Counted from the stretch's first letter, positions 36,404 to 46,305 are shown. The stretch is 64,000 nt of DNA from Streptococcus sp. SN-1 (GCF_041154385.1 NZ_AP028929.1:1426001-1490000), one strand, 5' to 3'. The notes: generated by a model from the letters alone, not told the origin. Numbers and translations: made by a program.

Positions 36404-36516
36404 TGTTCCTCCTTATGTTAAAACACAAATTCAAATTAAAAAGCAATATTCCCTCTGGGAATAAAACAATAAAAACTACTATGATGGATATTTGACATCA
36501 CAGCTATCATAGTTCA

Positions 36517-36545
36517 ATTATAACACTTTTGATATATTCAATCAA
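36517..36545 (-). promoter_or_regulatory. Promoter of gene B
   Basis: TTGATT, 17 bp and TATAAT on the minus strand, about 115 nt before the ATG. The sequence from -10 through TTGAxCTxTGATAGCTGTGATG matches the gene A leader, including two copies of the 9-bp repeat. Confidence 0.8.
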
Positions 36546-36868
36546 TCAAAATGGTATAAATATGACTATTTTCAAGAATTTTCAAGAAAACGAAACCAAC
36601 ACCTCTATAACAATTAAAAATAAGTATCCATAACAATAGATATCCGACCCTTAATTTTAGAACATCCTTCAAATATATCATATAAATACAAAATTATACT
36701 ATTTTAAAATAAAATTCATAAACTTACGGCTTATAAACGAAAATATGATAGTTTTAATTAAAAAACCAATCATTTATTCATTATGCCTATCATTTCAAAG
36801 TATGTCCTTATACAACGATATTTCTTGAATAGACTATCAACAAAAGTGGAACTTTGATTTCAAATGAG

Positions 36869-36972
36869 TATAGTAGATTGAAGCTAAAGTAGTATAAGAC
36901 AACTTCTAATTCATTTTAGAAATTTATCTAAGTCCTCTAATCAATTTGTGCACATTTTATTTCAACCCACTA
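36869..36972. repeat. RUP-like element, degenerate
   Basis: About 104 bp, beginning TATAGTAGATTGAAGC and ending TTTCAACCCACTAT, the imperfect terminal inverted repeats I remember for RUP. It lies in the gene B-gene C gap. Confidence 0.5.
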
Positions 36973-36996
36973 TCTCTTAGTACGATTATTGATATC

Positions 36997-37103
36997 TATA
37001 GTAAAATGAAATAAGAAATGAACGACTTGATTCTTGAATTAAAATCAATTTATAAGACCAATTTAAAATCTATAACGTACTATTTCAAATTCAGTTTATC
37101 ATA
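36997..37103. repeat. RUP-like element, 107 bp
   Basis: It begins TATAGTAAAATGAAATAAG and ends CAGTTTATCATA and is exactly 107 bp, the published RUP length as I recall it. The central GTACTATTTC agrees with the RUP interior. RUPs are thought to be moved by IS630-Spn1-type transposase; none is in the window. Together with 36869-36972 it fills most of the 815-bp gap between genes B and C. Confidence 0.6.
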
Positions 37104-37116
37104 CTTTTTCGAGAAT

Positions 37117-37168
37117 ACAATAACAGCCTTGCACCTCTTGAAATGAGGAACAAGGCTGTTGTTATTTT
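37117..37168. terminator. Terminator of gene C
   Basis: The stem AATAACAGCCTTG / CAAGGCTGTTGTT has T-runs on both sides. It is a diverged copy of the gene B terminator, and the following ~50 bp up to the stop codon are also duplicated. Confidence 0.85.
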
Positions 37169-37218
37169 TTTATTTATTGTCCACTTAACAATGAACCATT
37201 CATATTTTGACTACATTT

Positions 37219-40200
37219 TTAGTCTTCTTTTTTCTTTGCAAGAGCAAGTCCGAGACCACCTAGCATACCAAGAAGTCCTAGAGATGCAAGAGCAGCATTT
37301 GATTCTGTTCCTGTATTTGGTAATACATTTTGAGAATCTTTTGATTTAGTTCCATTATCATTAGTAGTTTTAGTATCTACCTGATCTGCATTCGGAATAA
37401 CTGAATCTGGAATTGGAGTTGTTGGTGTAGGTGTATCGTGACCAGAATTTCCATTAACATCAGGTATTACTGGCCCAACTGGAATTGGAGTTGGAGTTGT
37501 TAGCTCAGGTGTATCGTGACCAGAATTTCCATTAGTATCAGTTGTGACTGGCGCAACTGGAGTTAGAGTTGTTGGTGCAGGTGTATCATGACCAGAACCT
37601 CCATTAGTTTCTGGTGTGACTGGAGTTGGAGTTCCACTTACTTTGCTGAAAATGTGAATCATTACTGGTTCATTTTCAGCAATCACAGTTCGTACAAATT
37701 CATATCCTGGAATTGATCCATGTTCAGAATCCTTTTCACTACCTGTCTTAAGGGATGGTTTCAATACATTCCCATCTTCATCAATCCATCGAACCTCAAT
37801 AGTTACTTCTGGTAAAGTGATTGGACCAGACAGTTCACCGTTTTCAGCTGTTACCTTAGCTGGATTTTCTACTGGAACTTCCACAGCTGGTTTACCTGGT
37901 TCAGTAATCTTACCTGTACCTGGTACTTTACCTTCTGGTAATTCACTGTTTGGTACTTTGCCTTTACCATCTTCACCGATTGTGACTGTGATTGGCTTGT
38001 CACCTTTAACTGGAATTTCTACCGTAGTTCCTGGTGGGTATGTTGAGCCATCTGGTTTCTTCGGTGTGACTGTAACTTCACCTGTCTTAGGATCTTGTTC
38101 TAACTCTACTGTTGGTTCTTTCGTTTTCCCATAAGTTCGAACGGTTGTTGGAATTATCTTACCTGTTTTTGAATCAACTTCATAGGTAGTGGTATCAATC
38201 ACATCACGACCTTCAGGATCTTTAGAGTGTTCAGCCTTAGGTTTAGCTCCTACTTTAACGATTGTCTTACCTGCTGGAGTGACGACTGGGTTACCAAGGT
38301 GCTCTGTAATATGACCGTCCTTTGAATCTACATCGTAAGTGGTGGTAGTAACTGTCTTACCTTTTTCACCCTCAGTACGCTCATCTGGTGTACCGAAGTC
38401 TTTTTCAACATCTTTAACGTATTCCACTTCTGGTTCAATCGGGGTTTCTACTACTTTATCCTTAGCTGGAACTTTAACGATCGTATTCGTTGGTTCTTTC
38501 GTACGAACTGGTTGACCAACTATAGGCGTTATCTTACCAGTCTTCGGATCTACTGTGTACGTTGTGGTGATTGTATCTTCACCATCTTCACCTTTAACGG
38601 TGATTGTTTCAGTACCTTCTTCTTTCGTATTATCTTTTTCGTAACGTACTGGAGATGGTACTACCTTCTTCTCAATCGTTGCTTCTTTCCTTGTTCCGTA
38701 AGTAGTGACTGTTGTAGGAGTTACCTTACCGGTCTTTGAATCAACTTCATAAGTTGTAGTGTTGATAACTTCACGACCTTGGTCATCCTTACTACGCTCA
38801 ACCTTAGTTTTAGCCCCAACCTTAACGATTGTTTTGCCAGCTGGGGTGACCACTGGGTTATCAACGTGTTCTGTGATATGACCGTCCTTTGGATCTACAT
38901 CGTAAGTAGTTGTAGTAACTGCTTTACCTTTTTCTCCCTCAGTACGCTCGTCTGGTGTACCAAAGTCACGAGTATCATCTTTTTCATAAACCACTGTAGG
39001 TTCAATTGGTGTTTCTACTACTTTATCCTTAGCCGCGACTTTAACTATTGTTTCTGTTGGATTTACTATTACCGGATTTCCTTCATTTGGAGTAACCTCC
39101 CCATTGTCTGGATTTACTGTATAAGTCGTTGTGGTAGTCTTACTTCCGTCTTTTCCTGGGACAGTAATATTGTCTTGACCTCTATCACGACTAGCATCTT
39201 TTTCGTATTTTACTGGAGATGGGATTGTTTCTACTTCTACTTTATCTTTCAATCCATTTTCTTTAAATGTTTCTTTTGTTGTATGCTCTATTATGTTTCC
39301 ATTATCTGGATTTACTGTATATGAAGTTGCTGTCTTCACAATGTTATTTCCATCTTTAGAAGTTACTACTTTATCTTTCGCTGCTACTTTAACGATAGTA
39401 GTTGTTGGATTTACTATTACTGGCTCTCCTACATGTGCAATAGCTTCTCCACTGTTTGGATTTAATGTGTAAGTCGTTGTGGTGGTCTTACTTCCAGCTT
39501 TTCCTGGGACAGTAATATTATCTTGACCTTTTTCGCGACTAGTATCTTTTTCGTATTTTACTGGAGATGGGATTGTTTCTACTTCTACTTTATCCTTCAA
39601 TCCGTTTTCTTTAAACGTTTCTTTTGTTGTATGCCCTGTGATGTTTCCATTGGTTGGATTTACTATATATGTAGTAACTTCTTTGACAATGTTATCCCCA
39701 TCTTTAGAGTATACTACTTTATCTTTTGCTGCTACTTTGATAATTGTATCCGTTGGTTTTACTATTACCGGCTCTCCTACATTTGGAGTAACTTCCCCAT
39801 TATTTGGATTTACTGTGTAGGTCGTTGTGGTGGTCTTACTTCCAGCTTTTCCTGGGACAGTAATATTATCTTGACCTTTTTCGCGACTAGTATCTTTTTC
39901 GTATTTTACTGGAGATGGGATTGTTTCTACGTCTACTTTATCCTTAGCTGGAACTTTAACGATCGTATTAGTTGGTTCTTTCGTACGAACTGGTTTTCCT
40001 ACACTTGGGGTAATTTCCCCTGTTGTTGGATTTACTTTGTACGTTGTTGTGATTGTATCTTCACCATCTTCACCTTTAACAGTGATTGCTTCAGTACCTT
40101 TTTCTTTTGTATCATCTTTTTCGTAAACTACTGGAGATGGTACTACCTTCTTCTCAACCGTTGCTTCTTTCCTTGTTCCGTAAGTAGTTACTGTTGTTGG

Positions 40201-42960
40201 AGTCACCTTACCGGTCTTTGAATCAACTTCATAAGTTGTAGTGTTGATAACTTCACGACCTTGGTCATCCTTGCTACGCTCAACCTTAGTTTTAGCCCCA
40301 ACCTTAACGATTGTTTTACCAGCTGGGGTGACCACTGGGTTGCCAACGTGCTCTGTGATATGACCGTCCTTTGGATCTACATCGTAAGTAGTTGTAGTAA
40401 CTGTTTTACCTTTTTTACCCTCAGTACGCTGAGATGTTGCACCGAAGTTTTCTTCAACATCTTTAACGTATTCTACTTCAGGTTCAATCGGGGTTTCTAC
40501 TACTTTGTCCTTCGCTGCAACTTTAACTATTGTTTCTGTTGGATTTACTATTACTGGATTTCCTACATGTGCAATAGCTTCTCCATTGTTTGGATTTACT
40601 GTATAAGTCGTTGTTGTTGTTTTACTTCCGTCTTTTCCTGCAACAGTAATATTGTCTTGGCCTTTTTCTCGACTAATATCTTTTTCGTATTTTACTGGGG
40701 ATGGGATTGTCTCTACTTCTACTTTATCTTTCGCTCCCACTTTTACAACTCTAGCTATTGGTATAGTTACGACTTCTGGTTTGCTTTTTGATGGAGTTAG
40801 GGTTCCATTTACTGGATTTACGCTATAGGTTGTGGTGACTTTAGTTTTTCCTGATTTCCCTGGAAATTGAACGGTATCAGTACCTTTTGGACTGTTCTCA
40901 TCTTTTAAATAAACTGGTTTGGGTTCAACTGAATTATACTCAACTAAATCCTTCGCGCCACCTTTATTGACTACTTCTTCCTTCTCAGTCGAAGTAAGAC
41001 TGCCAGTTTTTGAGTTTACTGTGTAGCTTGTTGTCTTCTTAACAACGTCGGCTCCTTTTTTAATGTATTCTACTTCATCCTTGGCTGCGACTTTGACAAC
41101 TGTTTCTATTGCCGGTTGCTTAACTACTGGTTGTCCTACATGTGCAATAGCTTCTCCATTGTTTGGATTTACTGTATAAGTTGTCGTTACTGTACTAGTG
41201 CCTGGAGTACCAGATACTGTGACTTTTGCTTCTTCTTTAGCCCTTGTGGCGTCTTTTTCATAACGAACACTTGGATCAAGTGGTGTAACGACAACCTTAG
41301 CCTTGGCACCATCTTTCTTAAACACTTCATCAAGTGTATTTTTAGTAATCTGTCCTGTATCAGGATCTTTCATACTCACAGTTGTTGACTTAATGATGTC
41401 ATCTCCGCTTTTACTGTATACAGTAGTTTCTCCAACTTTTTCTACAGATTTAACTGTTGTAATTTTTTTATCTTGATAACCTGTCCCATCTAAGGAAATT
41501 CGTTTCCCAGACATAAACTCTGATCGTCTATTAATCAGATCGGCTTCAAAATAAGAACGTGAACTATGACCTCCGCTTGTCCGTCCAACATTTATAACAA
41601 CATCACTATCATTGCTGACACCTTTTCTTATTGTCGAATCATTATCAACAATATAATGAGTCATTTTACCAGACTTAGCTATTTTTTTGCTATCTAAACC
41701 TTTTTGCCAAAATTCACGACGGGAAACCCAACTTGTCACAACTTTTGGAGCATTGAATGTTGTTCCTTTTTTTAATACATTATTATAAAAGTTTCTATAA
41801 GCCCGCTGTTCTTTAGGAGACATGACTCTGCTATCAGAATATGCCAACTGATAGGCTTCAACCATTGCCCGTTGTACTAAGTATCCTCCTAAAGAATGTC
41901 CTGTCAAATAAAGATTGGTAATACTCTTATCTTTAGCTAGTTCGCGCATGATATTTTCTGCATCGTTCCCTTGCTGAGGATTGCTTCCTACTCCAAGTAC
42001 TCCATCAGCCACAATATCTTTGGCATCACTTGTTCCACGAAAGGCTAACACTTGTGCAGTTCCATTTGGTAAATATAAGAAATCACTCTTAGTTTCATAC
42101 AAGACAGCATCTAGTCCACTGGATGTATGATAGCTTTTCTTTCTTTTCCAATAAGGAGCTAATTCCCTATTCATCATCATGTATTCATAGCGTGGTTTAC
42201 TTTCGCCTTTCTTTTTGTATAAATCCGCCTCTGTTAATTGCTTCTTATTATTTAAAACTTTATCAATATAATCATCATCACGGTAAGACAATTCCATGAA
42301 CATAATCATATCGCGCTCACTGACATTCCATTTTAATTTTTCATCTGGCTTTTCTTTACTGTCAATAATACCATCACCATCAGTATCTTCTAACATAGGA
42401 TGACTATTATAGCCTACATACTTTTTTCCGTCCTTTTCATAAATATAAAGTTCTTCTTTATCCTTCAAGTAATCTTCATCTGTATAAGCTTCTGGACTTA
42501 ACTTAGGGCCGTTTAGTAACAAACTGTCAAGCTTATTACCTTCTGAACCGATTACTCCTGCTTTTATTTGCTTAGCATACTCATCAGTTAATTCATACTT
42601 TTTAACCTCGGAAGGATTGGATGCTGCTCTCACCTCTGGAGTGCTTGATCTGTCTTCACCCGCCACGGAAGCCCTTGTGATCAAGCTATTATTTTCCTTA
42701 TCCCCAGATGTACCGAGTTCTGTAGTCCTTGTAGATCTTATTGGAACATCTCTGGTATCTAACTCAGAAGCAGGATTATTTTGATTATCTGGTATAGGTT
42801 GAACTGCTTCTCTTTTCTCCACAGAAGATGGGGAATTTTCCGTAGAAGCAAGCACTCCCTGAGATGGTGTAAACAAGGCAATTCCTATTAATACAGAAGC
42901 CACTCCAACAGAAAACTTTCGAATCGAAAAACGTTGACGTTTATTAAAAATATCTTTCAT
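37219..42960 (-). CDS. Gene C: YSIRK/LPXTG surface protein with lipase-like domain and G5-like stalk
   Basis: 1,913 aa. A YSIRK signal of a different subtype ('RQRFSIRKFSVGVASVLIGI') is followed by an EDTDGDGIIDS calcium-type loop (from about residue 191). Residues about 215-500 form an alpha/beta-hydrolase: oxyanion region 'VLAFRGTSDAKD', nucleophile elbow TGHSLGGYL with Ser356, likely acid Asp439 or Asp441 (HYIVDNDS), likely base His465 (TSGGHSS). This resembles class 3 lipase or Mbeg1-like hydrolases. About 17 G5-like units follow ('TTTTYTVNPNNGEAIAHVG' type), one ~93-aa stalk unit, a MucBP-like domain ('IEVRWIDEDGNVLKP') and an LPNTG anchor. Predicted: a wall-displayed esterase or lipase. 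Substrate unknown. The ribosome site is weak (AGAAAGAAAG); I found no confident promoter. Confidence 0.88.
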   Translation of the reverse strand: MKDIFNKRQRFSIRKFSVGVASVLIGIALFTPSQGVLASTENSPSSVEKREAVQPIPDNQNNPASELDTRDVPIRSTRTTELGTSGDKENNSLITRASVAGEDRSSTPEVRAASNPSEVKKYELTDEYAKQIKAGVIGSEGNKLDSLLLNGPKLSPEAYTDEDYLKDKEELYIYEKDGKKYVGYNSHPMLEDTDGDGIIDSKEKPDEKLKWNVSERDMIMFMELSYRDDDYIDKVLNNKKQLTEADLYKKKGESKPRYEYMMMNRELAPYWKRKKSYHTSSGLDAVLYETKSDFLYLPNGTAQVLAFRGTSDAKDIVADGVLGVGSNPQQGNDAENIMRELAKDKSITNLYLTGHSLGGYLVQRAMVEAYQLAYSDSRVMSPKEQRAYRNFYNNVLKKGTTFNAPKVVTSWVSRREFWQKGLDSKKIAKSGKMTHYIVDNDSTIRKGVSNDSDVVINVGRTSGGHSSRSYFEADLINRRSEFMSGKRISLDGTGYQDKKITTVKSVEKVGETTVYSKSGDDIIKSTTVSMKDPDTGQITKNTLDEVFKKDGAKAKVVVTPLDPSVRYEKDATRAKEEAKVTVSGTPGTSTVTTTYTVNPNNGEAIAHVGQPVVKQPAIETVVKVAAKDEVEYIKKGADVVKKTTSYTVNSKTGSLTSTEKEEVVNKGGAKDLVEYNSVEPKPVYLKDENSPKGTDTVQFPGKSGKTKVTTTYSVNPVNGTLTPSKSKPEVVTIPIARVVKVGAKDKVEVETIPSPVKYEKDISREKGQDNITVAGKDGSKTTTTTYTVNPNNGEAIAHVGNPVIVNPTETIVKVAAKDKVVETPIEPEVEYVKDVEENFGATSQRTEGKKGKTVTTTTYDVDPKDGHITEHVGNPVVTPAGKTIVKVGAKTKVERSKDDQGREVINTTTYEVDSKTGKVTPTTVTTYGTRKEATVEKKVVPSPVVYEKDDTKEKGTEAITVKGEDGEDTITTTYKVNPTTGEITPSVGKPVRTKEPTNTIVKVPAKDKVDVETIPSPVKYEKDTSREKGQDNITVPGKAGSKTTTTTYTVNPNNGEVTPNVGEPVIVKPTDTIIKVAAKDKVVYSKDGDNIVKEVTTYIVNPTNGNITGHTTKETFKENGLKDKVEVETIPSPVKYEKDTSREKGQDNITVPGKAGSKTTTTTYTLNPNSGEAIAHVGEPVIVNPTTTIVKVAAKDKVVTSKDGNNIVKTATSYTVNPDNGNIIEHTTKETFKENGLKDKVEVETIPSPVKYEKDASRDRGQDNITVPGKDGSKTTTTTYTVNPDNGEVTPNEGNPVIVNPTETIVKVAAKDKVVETPIEPTVVYEKDDTRDFGTPDERTEGEKGKAVTTTTYDVDPKDGHITEHVDNPVVTPAGKTIVKVGAKTKVERSKDDQGREVINTTTYEVDSKTGKVTPTTVTTYGTRKEATIEKKVVPSPVRYEKDNTKEEGTETITVKGEDGEDTITTTYTVDPKTGKITPIVGQPVRTKEPTNTIVKVPAKDKVVETPIEPEVEYVKDVEKDFGTPDERTEGEKGKTVTTTTYDVDSKDGHITEHLGNPVVTPAGKTIVKVGAKPKAEHSKDPEGRDVIDTTTYEVDSKTGKIIPTTVRTYGKTKEPTVELEQDPKTGEVTVTPKKPDGSTYPPGTTVEIPVKGDKPITVTIGEDGKGKVPNSELPEGKVPGTGKITEPGKPAVEVPVENPAKVTAENGELSGPITLPEVTIEVRWIDEDGNVLKPSLKTGSEKDSEHGSIPGYEFVRTVIAENEPVMIHIFSKVSGTPTPVTPETNGGSGHDTPAPTTLTPVAPVTTDTNGNSGHDTPELTTPTPIPVGPVIPDVNGNSGHDTPTPTTPIPDSVIPNADQVDTKTTNDNGTKSKDSQNVLPNTGTESNAALASLGLLGMLGGLGLALAKKKED
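38100..41450 (-). repeat. G5-like stalk repeats of gene C
   Basis: About 17 units of 60-80 aa, each with a Tyr-x-Val-(Asn/Asp)-(Pro/Ser)-x-(Asn/Thr/Asp)-Gly strand and a following 'IVKVxAKDKV' segment. Blocks of units are themselves duplicated: the series from 'ETPIEPxVxYxKD' to 'TNTIVKVPAKDKV' appears twice and begins a third time (about 40500-39950, 39030-38470, 38450-38130). Confidence 0.8.
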
Positions 42961-43158
42961 TTTACCAACTTTCTTTCTAACTATTTTTTACAAAATAGAG
43001 GCTTCTAATATTTTACATAGACAGAATACTAAATCGTTTCTTGACTAAAATTTTAGAGCTTTTCCTCTACTTCATCATAAACTACCACATTGATTTCTAA
43101 TCATAGAAAATGGATTGCTTAATATTACTAAAATATCAGTAAAATATAAAAAAATGTA

Positions 43159-43262
43159 ATACTCAATGAAAATCAAAGAGCAAACTAGGAAGCTAGCCGC
43201 AGGCTGTACTGGAGTACGGCAAGGTGAAGCTGACGTAGTTTGAAGAGATTTTCGAAGAGTAT
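43159..43262 (+). repeat. BOX element, boxC-boxA (no boxB), upstream of gene C
   Basis: ATACTCAATGAAAATC to TTTTCGAAGAGTAT, 104 bp, in the orientation opposite to 697-800. The 42961-43463 gap otherwise holds AT-rich leader sequence of gene C and the terminator at 43355-43405. Confidence 0.9.
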
Positions 43263-43354
43263 AAATATTTCACTTCCAACACTGCCATTATACCATAAAA
43301 ATTCATAACACTCATGTATTTAAAAAAAGTTTATTAAAAAGCCTTTAAAATCAA

Positions 43355-43405
43355 AAAACACATAATATCAAGTATTGAAAAAACTTGATATTATGTGTTT
43401 TATTG
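43355..43405. terminator. Bidirectional-type terminator after the hprK operon
   Basis: A perfect 19-bp inverted repeat (AAAACACATAATATCAAGT and its complement) with a 9-nt loop and A/T runs outside. It lies about 60 bp after the YtxH stop on the minus strand. Confidence 0.85.
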
Positions 43406-43463
43406 TAAAAAGATTTACTTCATTTTTTTCCTAGAATTGAGTTTTTGCCCAGTCTCGTCAAAT

Positions 43464-43859
43464 CTAGATTTTTTCTTCTTTGATATCAATCACAATCTCT
43501 TCTGCTTGGTCAAGAATTTCTGCCTTTTCTTGCCATTGCTCCTTGAGGTTATTGAATTGATTTTTTGATGCTTCTGTTGCTTGACGAGCACATGATTTGG
43601 CTTGAGCAAGTACACTGTCCACAGTGATTTCACCTGACTCTACCTGTTCTTTGGTTTTCAGAACAAAATCTGTAGCCTGATCCTTAACTTCTGTCAGTTT
43701 TTCACAGACCTGCTCCTTGGCATACTCCGGATCTTCTCTCAAATCATCTAGAAAATCTTGAGCCTGACTGCAAACTTGTTTGCCCTTGTCGCTTGTTAAA
43801 AACAAGGCAAGAGCTGCACCTGAAACGGTTCCTAAAAGGATTGAGGATAGTTTACCCAT
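43464..43859 (-). CDS. YtxH domain-containing small protein
   Basis: 131 aa. A short N-terminal hydrophobic Gly/Ala segment ('LSSILLGTVSGAALALFL') is followed by a Lys/Glu/Gln-rich helix to the end. This is the pattern of the YtxH family, small membrane-associated Firmicute proteins, some induced by general stress. It is the last gene of the hprK-lgt operon, 15 bp after the DUF948 gene, with which YtxH genes are often paired. Function not known. Confidence 0.8.
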   Translation of the reverse strand: MGKLSSILLGTVSGAALALFLTSDKGKQVCSQAQDFLDDLREDPEYAKEQVCEKLTEVKDQATDFVLKTKEQVESGEITVDSVLAQAKSCARQATEASKNQFNNLKEQWQEKAEILDQAEEIVIDIKEEKI

Positions 43860-43874
43860 AAGGATTCTCCTTTT

Positions 43875-44258
43875 TTATTTTTTGAAAAATTTACTTGCAA
43901 GACGAAGAGCTGACAAACTTGCACCGGTCTTGAGTGTTTTTGAACCAGCTGAGGAAGCTTTCTTGCTCAAGACACGCGCATGGTCATTGAGGTCTGAAAC
44001 AGATAGAGATAAATCTGCGACAGCATTAAAGAGTGGATCAATCGTTGCCACCTTGACATTGATATCATCTGCCAAGACATTGACCTTAGCCAGCAATTCA
44101 TTGGTATGATGCAAGGTCACATCCACATCTGAAGTCAAGGTTTTAATCGTCTTCTCTGTTTCATCGATAACACGACCAAGCTTTTGTACAGTAATGATTA
44201 GATAGACTAAAAAGACAATCAAAGCTAGGGCAACAAGAATATATGCAACTTCTAACAT
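43875..44258 (-). CDS. DUF948 domain-containing protein
   Basis: 127 aa. One N-terminal membrane helix ('YILVALALIVFLVYLIITVQ') is followed by a long amphipathic helix with heptad-like hydrophobics and a basic end (ASKFFKK). It matches the DUF948 family, which resembles chemotaxis-receptor-type coiled coils without known function. The ATG directly follows the lgt stop. Confidence 0.85.
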   Translation of the reverse strand: MLEVAYILVALALIVFLVYLIITVQKLGRVIDETEKTIKTLTSDVDVTLHHTNELLAKVNVLADDINVKVATIDPLFNAVADLSLSVSDLNDHARVLSKKASSAGSKTLKTGASLSALRLASKFFKK

Positions 44259-45047
44259 TTAGTTTCCCTCCTCTGTAACATAGTAAGGGGCCTTCTTTCG
44301 ATTTTGATAAAGAATGATAAAAATACCGAGACCGATAAGGATAACTGATAGCCATTGAGACACTCGAAGGCCAAAGAACATGAGACTATCTGTCCGCATA
44401 CCTTCGATGACCATACGACCAAAACCATACCAAATCAAGTAGAAAGCAGTGATATGACCTCGTCTGAGACTCTTCCATTTTCGTCTGAATATCAAAATCA
44501 AGGCAAATCCAAGTAAATTCCATAGAGACTCATAAAGGAAGGTCGGTTGACGGTAGCTCCCATCAATATACATCTGGTCACGGATAAAGCCAGGTAGATA
44601 ATCCAGATTATCCACTGCTGCACCATAGGCTTCTTGGTTAAAGAAATTACCCCAGCGACCCAAACTTTGGGCAATCATGACGCTAGGCGCCGCAATATCT
44701 AGAAAATCCCAAGTATTGATAAGTTTACGATCAGCAAAGATATAGAGCACAATAGCCCCAGTTATCAAACCACCGTAAATGGCCAAACCACCATTCCAAA
44801 TAGCAAAAATTTCTCCCAAGTTCTGACTATAGTAATCAAAACGGAAAATAACATAATAGAGACGAGCTCCTAAAATAGCCAAGGGAAAGGCTATCAAGAT
44901 AAAATCTAAAATATCGTCTGGTATGATCTTCTTTCTAGGCGCTTCTTTCATGGTCAAATAAACCGCAAGAATTAAGCCTGTCACAATACACAAGGCATAC
45001 CAACGAATGGCTAGAGGACCTAGATGAATAGCAATTGGATCAAGCAT
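44259..45047 (-). CDS. lgt: Prolipoprotein diacylglyceryl transferase Lgt
   Basis: 262 aa from ATG 45047 ([16 protein letters not shown]). Seven or so membrane helices, with the Lgt motifs '[14 protein letters not shown]', '[13 protein letters not shown]' including the essential Arg-Asn-Glu region, and 'RPTFLYES'-like '[12 protein letters not shown]'. It attaches diacylglycerol to lipobox cysteines and so would process PstS and the 800-1615 lipoprotein. The ATG overlaps the last 8 bp of hprK (ATGCTTGA) and has GAGG upstream; the longer frame is rejected. Confidence 0.96.
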   Translation of the reverse strand: MLDPIAIHLGPLAIRWYALCIVTGLILAVYLTMKEAPRKKIIPDDILDFILIAFPLAILGARLYYVIFRFDYYSQNLGEIFAIWNGGLAIYGGLITGAIVLYIFADRKLINTWDFLDIAAPSVMIAQSLGRWGNFFNQEAYGAAVDNLDYLPGFIRDQMYIDGSYRQPTFLYESLWNLLGFALILIFRRKWKSLRRGHITAFYLIWYGFGRMVIEGMRTDSLMFFGLRVSQWLSVILIGLGIFIILYQNRKKAPYYVTEEGN

Positions 45048-45975
45048 TAGGCACCTCGTTTTGAGCAATAAGATTTGTCAAACGTTCTTCGAACAAACGC
45101 GTCGCATCAAAGCCCATTTCCTTAGCACGATAATTCATGGCAGCAGCCTCAATCACGACAGAGATATTACGACCTGTTTTAACTGGAATACGAATACGAG
45201 GAATAGATACGCCAGAAATTTCAAGTTCCTCTGCATTGTTTCCCAGACGATCAAAAGTTTTATGTGTATCGTAATTTTCCAAATAAACAGCCAGCTGAAC
45301 TTGTGAAGAGTCCTTGACAGCACTGGCACCGTAGAGGCTCATAACATCGATAATCCCAACCCCACGAATTTCAATCAGGTGTCTCAAGATTTCAGCTGGT
45401 TCACCCCAAAGAGTAATCTCGTCCTTGGCAAAGATATCGACCCGGTCATCAGCTACCAAGCGGTGACCACGTTTGACAAGCTCTAGACCTGTCTCACTCT
45501 TACCGATTCCACTATCGCCCTGAATCAAGACACCCATTCCATAGATATCCATCAAGACACCATGAACACTGGTACGTTCTGCTAAACGTGAATCCAGATA
45601 GCTAGATAACTCTCCAGACAAACGACTAGTAGCCGTACGGCTGGTTAAAATGGCAATCTTACATTCTCTAGCAGCTTTTAACATCTCCTCTGGAACCACC
45701 AAACCACGGGCAACAATGACCGCTGGTGTCTCAGGTAGAAACATTTTTTTCAAAACTTCATAACGGCTGTTGGAAGGCATGCTGATCAGATAAGACCACT
45801 CCTTCATCCCCAAAAGTTGAATCCGCTCTGGCGTATAATAGTCAAAATAACCTGTCATTTCAAGACCAGGTCGCGTAATATCCGCTGTATTGATTTCCTT
45901 TTCAAGCAATTCTGGTTCGCCATAGACAATGTCTAGTCTGAGCTTTTCAATCACTTCTTTTACTAAAACCGACAT
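45040..45975 (-). CDS. hprK: HPr kinase/phosphorylase HprK
   Basis: 311 aa from the ATG at 45975 ([12 protein letters not shown]). The extended frame starts at a TTG that overlaps the AGGAGG site. His138 (SVHGVLMD) and Walker A GDSGIGKS at 153-160 are at the standard positions, followed by the HprK signature '[15 protein letters not shown]' and '[11 protein letters not shown]'. It phosphorylates and dephosphorylates HPr Ser46, controlling carbon catabolite repression. First gene of the hprK-lgt-DUF948-YtxH operon. Confidence 0.96.
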   Translation of the reverse strand: MSVLVKEVIEKLRLDIVYGEPELLEKEINTADITRPGLEMTGYFDYYTPERIQLLGMKEWSYLISMPSNSRYEVLKKMFLPETPAVIVARGLVVPEEMLKAARECKIAILTSRTATSRLSGELSSYLDSRLAERTSVHGVLMDIYGMGVLIQGDSGIGKSETGLELVKRGHRLVADDRVDIFAKDEITLWGEPAEILRHLIEIRGVGIIDVMSLYGASAVKDSSQVQLAVYLENYDTHKTFDRLGNNAEELEISGVSIPRIRIPVKTGRNISVVIEAAAMNYRAKEMGFDATRLFEERLTNLIAQNEVPNA

Positions 45976-46006
45976 CATTTCCTCCTTCAATCGAGTTCTT
46001 TTTACT

Positions 46007-46015
46007 ATTATATCA
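46007..46015 (-). promoter_or_regulatory. Extended -10 promoter of hprK
   Basis: TGATATAAT on the minus strand, about 30 nt upstream of the start; the -35 is weak. Confidence 0.6.
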
Positions 46016-46064
46016 AATTGTCCTTAGAAGTTTCAGATTTTTGCAGGCTTTGAAGTATTTATTT

Positions 46065-46305
46065 ATACTCAATGAAAATCAAAGAGCAAACTAGGAAACT
46101 AGCCGCAGGTTGCTCAAAACACTGTTTTGAGGTTGTAGATAAGACTGACGAAGTCAGCTCAAAACACTGTTTTGAGGTTGTAGATGGAACTGACGAAGTC
46201 AGCTCAAAGCACTGCTTTGAGGTTGTAGATGAAACTGACGAAGTCAGTAACCATATCTACGGCAAGGCAACGTTGACGAGGTTTGAAGAGATTTTCGAAG
46301 AGTAT
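46065..46305 (+). repeat. BOX element with three boxB copies
   Basis: boxC, then three units of about 45 bp containing AACTGACGAAGTCAG and CAAAxCACTGxTTTGAGGTTG, then boxA, 241 bp in all. It fills most of the 357-bp gap between hprK and rpsU. The short frame inside it is not a gene. Confidence 0.95.
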
